This document shows positions 1-5,138 of a DNA stretch of 5,138 nt, one piece after another. This DNA comes from Bacteroidales bacterium. Lineage in GTDB: Bacteria; Bacteroidota; Bacteroidia; Bacteroidales; Muribaculaceae. Each line of letters starts with the position of its first letter. Position 1 is the first letter of the stretch. The translations under genes and the position numbers were made by a program. The stretch spans positions 1 through 5,138 of the forward strand of contig SFOH01000090.1 in NCBI GenBank assembly GCA_004552485.1. Direction: 5' to 3'. Under the pieces are notes generated by a model. It made no database searches. It was not told the origin of the DNA and was given only the letters and a program-made list of their open reading frames with translations.

Positions 1-1077
1 GCCCTTGTTGTTGGCGAAAGCCTGCACGCCCACACTCTTGAAGCCTTCGGGGAAGGTGAGAGCGCCGGAGAGGTTACAGCCGGAGAAGGCCATGTCGGCC
101 ACGCTCACGAGAGTGGCGGGGATATTGATATCTTCGACGGGGCTGCTCATGAAGGCCTGTGTGCCGATGCTTGTGACGGCATCGCCCAGGACAACCTTTT
201 TGAGGTTGGGGCAGTTGCGGAAGGCGTTGTTGGGGATGGCAGTCACGCCTGCGGGAACGGTGAACTCAGCGAAGCCGCAGCCATAGAAGCAGCGCTCACC
301 CATATCTGCGATGGGAGAGGTGATGGTGACGGTTTCGAGAGCGGGGTTATTCTCGAAGTAGTTGGCGTGGATGCTGACATACTTGCCGCCGAGCACGAGA
401 GTCTTGAGGCTCTTGAGGTTGCGGCCCAGGTCCTGGTTTTCGCCCTTCTGGTTGTTGCCGAAGCAGGCCTTACCGTCGATGGGGCGGTTGATTTCCAGGT
501 ACTCCAGGCTGTCGAGCGAGCCATCGAACTGCGCGGCGTCGAGGTCGAGGGCAGCATCGCTCTCGTCGATCACCAGGCGTTTCAGGCGCTTCAGACCGGT
601 GCAGGAAGCAGCGGCCATAGCCTTGACGTTAGCGGGGATGTTGAACTCTTCGAGCAGAGTGTCGCCCTGCACGTCGTTGCCGTAGAATTTGGCAAGGGTT
701 GACGGGAAGCGAACTTTTTTCAGTTTGCCGCAGTTCGAGAGACAGCCACGGCCGGCGGTTGTCACACCGTCTTCGATGTAGATCTCCTCGATGTCGGTGC
801 CTTTGAGGGCAGTGCCGATGCTGACAACTTTGTACTCGGTGCCATTGAAGGTGAGTTTGGCAGGAACGCGGATTTTTCCGGTGAAAGCTTTGAGGGTCGG
901 ATCACCGACAGTTACTTTGGTTCCGGGCTTCTGAACGGTGAGTTCAGTGCTCTTCGCGCCTGTACCGGCTTTGTAGATCAGGCCCTCATAGACGAAGGTC
1001 TGGGCGTTGAGGGTGAGACCCGTCACGCCAAGCACGGCCACAAACGCACATCTTTTGATGAAAGTAGAAACGTTCAT
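1..1077 (-). CDS. BspA-like leucine-rich repeat surface protein, 5' part (cut by window edge)
   Basis: The frame is open from an ATG at 1077-1075 to the window edge: 359 codons, no stop, so the C-terminus is missing. Residues 1-25 form a signal peptide: charged start with Lys9-Arg10, hydrophobic core, and LNA|QTF as the probable cleavage site, typical of exported Bacteroidetes proteins. Residues about 26-95 are a lead-in region. From about residue 96, LRR_5 (BspA-type) repeats of about 23 residues follow, clearest at 272-359 with the pattern IP-x-x-V-x-x-I-x-x-x-AF-x-x-C-x-x-L, for example AIPNNAFRNCPNLKKVVLG and TSIGTQAFMSS. Residues about 165-245 are a more divergent LRR stretch. Family members are surface proteins often linked to adhesion or host and matrix binding; the ligand here is unknown. 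No Shine-Dalgarno sequence is visible before the ATG, which is usual in this phylum. The gene lies 170 bp downstream of the peptidase gene, beyond a terminator, so it is probably transcribed separately. Confidence 0.88.
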   Translation of the reverse strand, partial: MNVSTFIKRCAFVAVLGVTGLTLNAQTFVYEGLIYKAGTGAKSTELTVQKPGTKVTVGDPTLKAFTGKIRVPAKLTFNGTEYKVVSIGTALKGTDIEEIYIEDGVTTAGRGCLSNCGKLKKVRFPSTLAKFYGNDVQGDTLLEEFNIPANVKAMAAASCTGLKRLKRLVIDESDAALDLDAAQFDGSLDSLEYLEINRPIDGKACFGNNQKGENQDLGRNLKSLKTLVLGGKYVSIHANYFENNPALETVTITSPIADMGERCFYGCGFAEFTVPAGVTAIPNNAFRNCPNLKKVVLGDAVTSIGTQAFMSSPVEDINIPATLVSVADMAFSGCNLSGALTFPEGFKSVGVQAFANNKG

Positions 1078-1140
1078 GTTACTGGATTGATTAGTAAATA
1101 ATATAATATAATTTAGTGATTTTTAGCTTTTTACGGATTA
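1078..1140 (-). promoter_or_regulatory. AT-rich leader and possible promoter of the LRR gene
   Basis: The stretch just upstream of the LRR start is strikingly AT-rich (about 1091-1133) compared with the GC-rich coding DNA around it. That fits a promoter or untranslated leader. The Bacteroidetes -7 consensus TAnnTTTG is not present; TATATTAT-like strings in the run match it only partly, and no clear -33 element was found. The assignment rests on composition and on position after a terminator. Confidence 0.35.
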
Positions 1141-1165
1141 GACCGGGCGTACATTCCATCCGGTC
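1141..1165. repeat. Small inverted repeat between the two genes
   Basis: GACCGG (1141-1146) and CCGGTC (1160-1165) are perfect complements around a 13-base loop. The 6-bp GC-rich stem lies between the terminator and the AT-rich leader. It could be a short operator-like site, a leader RNA hairpin or chance. No T-run follows it on the minus strand, so it is not a good second terminator. Confidence 0.25.
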
Positions 1166-1184
1166 CGGCGCGGGGCTATTAAGG

Positions 1185-1221
1185 AAACGGAGCGGCACCG
1201 TTCGGGGGTGCCGCTCCGTTT
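1185..1221 (-). terminator. Strong hairpin, probable terminator of the peptidase gene
   Basis: A perfect 15-bp inverted repeat: AAACGGAGCGGCACC (1185-1199) pairs with GGTGCCGCTCCGTTT (1207-1221) around a 7-base loop. It begins 26 bp beyond the TGA stop at 1250-1248 of the minus-strand peptidase gene and precedes the leader of the LRR gene. The stem is GC-rich, and on the minus strand it ends in TTT followed by CCTTAATA, so the U-tract is short and imperfect. Position and stem strength favour a transcription terminator; an mRNA-stabilising 3' hairpin is the alternative. Confidence 0.72.
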
Positions 1222-1247
1222 ATTGGAGGGATTTATGTTTCAGAGAA

Positions 1248-1451
1248 TCAGCGGATAACGACCTTGGTGGCCTTCTTGCCCTGGCGCTTGATGTAGAGGC
1301 CGGGGGCGAGGTTGTCCTCGACCATGCGGACACCCTGGAGGTTGTAGTACTCGACGGGAGCCTGCTCAAGGTCGGTGTCAACAGTGATGTTCTCGACAGC
1401 TGTGATGTGCTCGCCATTGAACTTCCACATACCGATACCCTGCATGGGCAC
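1248..1451 (-). CDS. C-terminal fragment: last propeller strand plus Bacteroidetes secretion/sorting tail
   Basis: A 67-codon frame ends at TGA 1250-1248. It opens with GTG (1451-1449), but the frame reads sensibly a few codons further up as L-W-A-L-V-P-M-Q-G, so the GTG is an internal Val codon rather than a start. After a final strand (GIGMWKFNGEH) and a short linker, about the last 50 residues (1403-1248) form a compact tail with VEYYNLQGVRM, GLYIKRQGKK and terminal KVVIR. Tails of this form are common at the ends of large secreted Bacteroidales proteins and resemble type IX secretion C-terminal signals; the route is inferred. The fragment is in the same frame as the peptidase part of the gene, which supports a single ancestral protein. 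It is followed after 26 bp by the terminator hairpin. Confidence 0.78.
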   Translation of the reverse strand: MPMQGIGMWKFNGEHITAVENITVDTDLEQAPVEYYNLQGVRMVEDNLAPGLYIKRQGKKATKVVIR

Positions 1452-2265
1452 GAGAGCCCAGAGTCTGGTTGCCGCTCAGCTGGTAAACGACCTTGGTGTT
1501 ACCTGTGGCTGCAGAGCCCCAGTTGCCGGTGCCGAAGTGGCCGGTGGAGGGCAGAGTGGCCTTGGCCACGCCGTTGGCGGCGCCGCCGGTGATGTCAACC
1601 AGGACAAGTTTACCCTGGTCCCAGCCAGAGTTGGTGGCGATGGCAGCGATGTATTTCTTCTTGCCGTAGTTGAAGACGGCTGAAGAAGAGCCCTGTTCGT
1701 TCACACCGTCAGCTTTCAGTGTCTCCAGGACAGCACCGCTGGCGTTGTGGTGGGTGGGCTTGATGGCCTTGCTGTTCAGCCAGAATGAGCCGTCAGACTC
1801 AAAGTTGGCCTCTGAAGCGAATGTTCCGGGATCAGCAACATCAACGGCAATCTTGGTGGGATTGGCCATGTTGTTCACGTCAAAGCGGTAAACGGCATCC
1901 TTGCTGGCTATGGATACGCAGTTGGGACCTGCGCCGGCGCCAAAGTTGGCCATTGCGCCGGTGAGTCCTTCATAAACCAGAGCGGGATCACCCTGACCGT
2001 TGGCGTACTTGTAGATGCGGACAACGTCAGTTCCGTTTGCACGTGTGGCATTGACCAGATAGAGGTCATTGCCCACGGCAGCGAGACCGGAAGCTATGCC
2101 ATACTGTGATCCGGTGGTGAGGCCTTTCACGGAGAGATCACCCTTCTTAGCACCGGTGTTGGCGTCAACGATGGCGATGGTGGGAGTGTTGTTGAACAGG
2201 TGGGCGTTCAGCACGAGAACCAGTTGGCCGAAGCCAGATTGCCTTTGGCCTGGGAGTAGAGCCAT
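1378..2265 (-). CDS. Middle fragment of the same gene: second propeller-like region in a shifted frame
   Basis: This 295-codon frame is not a separate gene. Its ATG at 2265-2263 lies in an out-of-frame shadow of the upstream fragment, and meaningful sequence begins about 2220 (VLVLNAHLF) and ends about 1462 (YQLSGNQT). The last 28 codons to the TGA at 1378 are a shadow of the tail frame. The usable part resembles the first propeller-like region: TIAIVDANTGAKKG matches RILVLNAQTGEKLG, VRIYKYANGQGDPALVYE matches LRLYAWENDNAKPYLLFE, and GSSSAVFNYGKKKYIAA matches GSCHHEFYWKGQKYAAN. It therefore looks like a duplicated repeat-propeller unit, probably for binding or scaffolding next to the peptidase. 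No catalytic motif was seen. There is no ribosome binding site or upstream gap to support independent translation. Confidence 0.72.
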   Translation of the reverse strand: MALLPGQRQSGFGQLVLVLNAHLFNNTPTIAIVDANTGAKKGDLSVKGLTTGSQYGIASGLAAVGNDLYLVNATRANGTDVVRIYKYANGQGDPALVYEGLTGAMANFGAGAGPNCVSIASKDAVYRFDVNNMANPTKIAVDVADPGTFASEANFESDGSFWLNSKAIKPTHHNASGAVLETLKADGVNEQGSSSAVFNYGKKKYIAAIATNSGWDQGKLVLVDITGGAANGVAKATLPSTGHFGTGNWGSAATGNTKVVYQLSGNQTLGSRAHAGYRYVEVQWRAHHSCREHHC

Positions 2266-3854
2266 TTCTCTTCGAGCTGACCTACCTCTTCATCGTAGGT
2301 GTAGGTGGGACCGGAAGAGATGGCGGTGCCGTTGAGGGCTACGCGAACGGTGTTGGCATCCTGTGAGGAGATGACCAGTGTGGCCGAGTGGTTGCCGCCG
2401 GCGGTGGGATGATAGTCGATGGTCACTGTGCCGGAAGCGGCCAGTGTGGAGGGTGAGACGCTGAAGTGTGAAGCGCCTCCGGGGTTAGCGGAGATAACGG
2501 GATTGGTTTCTGTGACATCGTCGGGATTCACAGGAGCGGGGCTCTGTGAGGGAACATTGCCGGTGGTGAAGTAAGCAAGACCCTGGTTGGTGGAGAGCAC
2601 CCAGGCCTCGAGGTAGGTCTGACCGTCGGTGTTGATCATGATGTCACCGGTACCATTACTATTGGCGTCATCGCCCAGACCATCGGAGGGATATTTGCCA
2701 ATCTCGCTGGTATTGGAGAAGTCACCGGCATTATCTTGGATGATACGCATCCGAGCATTGGCACCGCTGGCATCCGGGAACACCAGGTTGGCGGCGTACT
2801 TCTGGCCTTTCCAGTAGAACTCATGGTGGCATGAACCACGCTGGATGTCGCCGTCAAGGCTGTAGCACTGGGCTTTGGCTCCTTTAAGGCCATCGTCCCA
2901 GGTCACCCATGCGGGAACGGAGTTCTTACCGTCGATCCACCAGCCGGTGCCTTTGGGATATGCACGGATAGTGGCCATTGCGCGCAGAGCTTTACCGGCT
3001 TTGTCAAAGACGGGAGTGCTCTTGGCCGACCATGCACCGTCCTTGCGGTTATATTCCACGATGCGGGTCTGGTTGTTGTAATCCTGAGCGAAGGCGAACC
3101 AGCAGTCGGTCTTGAAATTGCCGGTCATCTCCAGGCAGTCACCCATGCGGGTAGCACCCTGGAAGTCATCGGTCTCGAAGAGCAGATAGGGCTTGGCGTT
3201 GTCGTTCTCCCATGCGTAGAGGCGCAGTTTCTTGGTGTGACCGGCAGCGTTGTCGGTAGTCATTCCGATATTGCTGGCCACGAGAACGCCGTCGATGCAC
3301 TTGATGTCGGCCAATTTTGCAGCTGCGGGGATTACCACGTCGCCGTTGGAGAGGAAGCCGAGTTTTTCACCGGTCTGGGCGTTGAGCACCAGAATACGGC
3401 TACTTTCATATACACAGTAAAGTTTGCCGTCCTTATAGCAGAAGTTGCGGATCTGGGACATGTCATATCCCTTGGCACTGGCATTACCACGCTTCTTCGA
3501 GTAGTTGTACTTCTCGGTGATGCCCGACAGCGGGGGTGCGGTGACATCGGCGGTGATGTTGATCACTTTCTCCGTCGAGCCTGACTTAACGCGGACAAAG
3601 AAGGAGTAGTCCACGGCGGTGCCGCCCTGGCGGTATGTGCCGGCCTTGTCGGAGTTGGCGAAGGTGATGGTGAACGAACCGCCGGTCTTGGGCAGTGAAG
3701 AAACTGAGGTGGGGAAGCGACCGGGGGTGATGGAAGCGACGGTGATGTCAGCGCTGAGGTTCTCGCCCTTCACGGTAACGGTAGCTGTGGGATGCTCGTT
3801 CACTTTGCAGGTGAAGTGCACGTTCTGGGGATTGACGGTGATTTTGGGAGTAGC
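1407..3854 (-). repeat. Internal protein-level duplication: two Ig-like plus propeller modules
   Basis: Module A (about 3854-2547) and module B (about 2504-1407) have the same order, an Ig-like domain and then a propeller-like region. Matching points include ITEKYNYSKKRGN with LEEKWLYSQAKGN at the start of the propeller region, LNAQTGEKLG with VDANTGAKKG, RLYAWENDNAKPYLLFE with RIYKYANGQGDPALVYE, and EAWVLSTNQGLAYF with TLWALVPMQGIGMW at its end. Similarity is at the protein level; the DNA has diverged, so the duplication is old. Module B is shorter than A, partly through apparent deletions. Confidence 0.65.
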
Positions 3855-5138
3855 GGGAGTAGAAGGTTGTACTGCATCACATTGGGTGCAGCAACCCCAG
3901 TAGAAAGCGCCGATGTTGGCACGGCCGTTGTTTACTCCGGGCCAGTCGTAGGATGAATAACGTCCGTCCCAGTTGGGATAGCTGGAGCTGTTATAGTCGC
4001 CATAGGGGTCGTGGCAGATGAAAGAACCGCTCTTGGCCCATGCTGACGAACCATCGTTAGCGGCAATCTGGTCGGCGCGGAACACCATCACCACGTGACC
4101 GCCGGTGCCGTTGGCAAGGCAGATGATGTAGGGACGGTTGGCTTTACACTCTGTGCGCAGACGCGACAGAGAGCTCTCGAACCAGGAGCTCTTAGCTCCG
4201 TTGTTTTTATGGAAGTCATCCATCATGGTGTTGGGAGCGCCGTAGCCCCACATATAGCCGTAACCGCCGGCAACGTTGTTGGAGTAGCCCCAGTAACCGC
4301 CCTGTCCCGAGATGTACTTGTTAAATGTGTAGCCGGAGACTGAGGTGTACGCTTTGGAGATGAACCATGAGTAGTTGGTACCCTTGGCGGGGTTGGCCGA
4401 CGAACGGGAGGATGTCCATTTCTCTTTACCCTTGAACTTGCCGTACCATGCCAGCATCATGCAGGATGATGTGGGGGCGCAGCAGATGTAACCGTAGGCA
4501 TAGGGAGAGCCGTCGCAAGCGGGGGTGTCCCACACCTGGTTGATGTAGGGGATGGCGGTGAGGCCGATGTCGTTACCCTTCTTGGGAGCGCCTTTGGTGC
4601 GGCCGTCCATGCCGTCCATGTTGTTCTCCAGGGCCTGTGCTTCTTCCTGAGTCATCTTGGTGTAGTCGGGGCGAACCGAGCCCATGAAGTCGTCGACGCT
4701 CTTGACACCGATGCGGGCGGCGCCGGCCTTATAGAGGCTGCGCACCTTGGCGGGAGCGCCGGCGCGCACGCTGCCGGAGTATGTGGCAGTCGTGACACCG
4801 CGGAGGTCGCCGGTGGCATAGGCCACGGTGAGGACGTTGCCGTCAATCTCGGCGCTCACGGGAACGGACTCGCTGTGGCCTACCAGAACCTGCTGGTTGG
4901 CGCCTTTGTATGACATCTTGACAACGGTGGCACCTTTCACCTGAAAGTCGTTGACGCGCTCCGAGCGGGTTACCACCAGTTCCTCTGAGTTGTCAGCCCA
5001 GCTGATGGAGTTGACCTGTCCCAGGGGATAGACTGTGCGTGATGCCTTGTCGTAGGAGGCGGCATCGCCGTTGATGTACTGCAGAGCCAGCTTCTTGCCG
5101 TCCGGCGACCAGATGGCGCGATAGCCGCCGCCTTCGGC
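2208..5138 (-). CDS. C39-like cysteine peptidase with PD40-like propeller and Ig-like domains (N-terminal and central part)
   Basis: The frame is open from the window edge to TGA at 2210-2208, 976 codons; start and signal peptide lie outside the window. A GTG at 4976 is only an internal in-frame codon, because clear domain sequence continues upstream. Residues are counted from the edge. Residues 1-140 resemble TolB/PD40 propeller blades (IWSPDGKKLAL, ISWADNSEELVV). Residues about 190-415 look like a papain-fold peptidase of the C39_2 type: IPYINQ opens the domain, CCAPTSS carries the likely nucleophile Cys220, GGHVVMVF the His348, and HDPYG the Asp377. A CCTQC cluster closes it (416-420). An Ig-like domain follows (about 430-535), then a propeller-like region with DGKLY and LNAQTGEKLG (about 540-865), a shortened Ig-like domain (about 879-940), and the start of a second propeller-like region. 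The likely role is extracellular or surface proteolysis; the substrate is unknown. Specific C39 bacteriocin processing is unlikely, since no transporter domain is present. Confidence 0.85.
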   Translation of the reverse strand, partial: AEGGGYRAIWSPDGKKLALQYINGDAASYDKASRTVYPLGQVNSISWADNSEELVVTRSERVNDFQVKGATVVKMSYKGANQQVLVGHSESVPVSAEIDGNVLTVAYATGDLRGVTTATYSGSVRAGAPAKVRSLYKAGAARIGVKSVDDFMGSVRPDYTKMTQEEAQALENNMDGMDGRTKGAPKKGNDIGLTAIPYINQVWDTPACDGSPYAYGYICCAPTSSCMMLAWYGKFKGKEKWTSSRSSANPAKGTNYSWFISKAYTSVSGYTFNKYISGQGGYWGYSNNVAGGYGYMWGYGAPNTMMDDFHKNNGAKSSWFESSLSRLRTECKANRPYIICLANGTGGHVVMVFRADQIAANDGSSAWAKSGSFICHDPYGDYNSSSYPNWDGRYSSYDWPGVNNGRANIGAFYWGCCTQCDAVQPSTPATPKITVNPQNVHFTCKVNEHPTATVTVKGENLSADITVASITPGRFPTSVSSLPKTGGSFTITFANSDKAGTYRQGGTAVDYSFFVRVKSGSTEKVINITADVTAPPLSGITEKYNYSKKRGNASAKGYDMSQIRNFCYKDGKLYCVYESSRILVLNAQTGEKLGFLSNGDVVIPAAAKLADIKCIDGVLVASNIGMTTDNAAGHTKKLRLYAWENDNAKPYLLFETDDFQGATRMGDCLEMTGNFKTDCWFAFAQDYNNQTRIVEYNRKDGAWSAKSTPVFDKAGKALRAMATIRAYPKGTGWWIDGKNSVPAWVTWDDGLKGAKAQCYSLDGDIQRGSCHHEFYWKGQKYAANLVFPDASGANARMRIIQDNAGDFSNTSEIGKYPSDGLGDDANSNGTGDIMINTDGQTYLEAWVLSTNQGLAYFTTGNVPSQSPAPVNPDDVTETNPVISANPGGASHFSVSPSTLAASGTVTIDYHPTAGGNHSATLVISSQDANTVRVALNGTAISSGPTYTYDEEVGQLEEKWLYSQAKGNLASANWFSC

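Larger units (their letters stand above)
1248..5138 (-). pseudogene. Single parent gene of a secreted C39-like peptidase/propeller protein, split by two frame breaks, 5' end missing
   Basis: Three consecutive minus-strand reading frames join into one coherent protein. The first (5138-2208) and last (about 1463-1248) share one frame, while the middle (about 2220-1462) is offset by one. Protein features run smoothly across both junctions: propeller sequence continues over the first, and the last propeller strand followed by the secretion tail continues over the second. The order is PD40-like propeller end, C39-like peptidase, Ig-like domain, propeller-like region, short Ig-like domain, propeller-like region, C-terminal tail. 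As written, translation would stop at 2210-2208, giving a protein without its second propeller-like region and without its sorting tail. Whether the breaks exist in the organism or only in this assembly cannot be told from the sequence. Confidence 0.8.

Noticed and set aside
367..702. Plus-strand open frame of 111 codons over the LRR gene
   Set aside because: It is antisense to a well-supported coding frame with a signal peptide and LRR repeats, and its translation has no recognisable domain.
1116..1592. Plus-strand open frame of 158 codons crossing the intergenic region
   Set aside because: It runs through the terminator hairpin and antisense to the sorting tail. The product is low-complexity and Arg/Trp-rich at its end, as expected for a shadow frame.
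2200..2230. Programmed ribosomal frameshifting at the first break
   Set aside because: No slippery heptamer of the X-XXY-YYZ type or downstream stimulator was seen, and a second opposite break further on fits mutation or assembly error better.
3237..3584. Plus-strand open frame of 115 codons over propeller A
   Set aside because: It is fully antisense to the propeller-like region, with no ribosome binding site or homology signal.
3960..4560. Streptopain-type C10 peptidase
   Set aside because: The Cys motif is CAPTSS after an IPYINQ opening, and the His/Asp motifs are GGHVVMVF and HDPYG. These match C39_2-type folds better, and no Spi-like inhibitor prodomain was seen.
4974..4976. GTG as the start codon of the peptidase gene
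   Set aside because: The frame stays open for 54 more codons to the window edge and encodes PD40-like propeller sequence (IWSPDGKKLAL). There is no signal peptide after the GTG.

Overview
The window looks like chromosomal DNA from a gut-type Bacteroidales bacterium, most plausibly Muribaculaceae or Prevotellaceae. That placement is inferred from three protein styles: a BspA-like leucine-rich repeat protein, a signal peptide ending in A|Q, and a secretion tail of the YYNLQGVR...GLYI...KVVIR type. All supported genes lie on the minus strand, so the window reads right to left. No RNA gene, insertion sequence, CRISPR array or phage gene was seen.

Right and centre (5138 down to 1248) is one very large secreted protein gene whose 5' end is outside the window. 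Its product reads as a TolB/PD40-like propeller end, a C39-like papain-fold cysteine peptidase (Cys220, His348 and Asp377, counted from the window edge), an Ig-like domain, a beta-propeller-like region, a second shortened Ig-like domain, a second propeller-like region, and a C-terminal secretion/anchoring tail. The Ig plus propeller unit is duplicated. The gene is broken twice: near 2208-2222 the frame shifts and hits a stop, and near 1455-1464 it shifts back, so the peptidase end and the tail are in one frame and the middle in another. Comparing the two modules suggests both junctions are small losses of DNA. The second Ig-like domain also lacks about 31 residues in frame. This is either a decaying gene or an assembly/sequencing artefact.

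Between the genes (1078-1247) lie a strong 15-bp inverted repeat that is a likely terminator for the peptidase gene, a smaller hairpin, and an AT-rich leader before the next gene.

Left (1077 down to 1) is the 5' part of a second exported protein, a BspA-like LRR_5 protein, cut by the window edge. Both genes encode cell-surface or secreted proteins, but the terminator suggests separate transcription. I see no convincing new defence or mobile system. The interest lies in the unusual protein architecture and its paired frame breaks.
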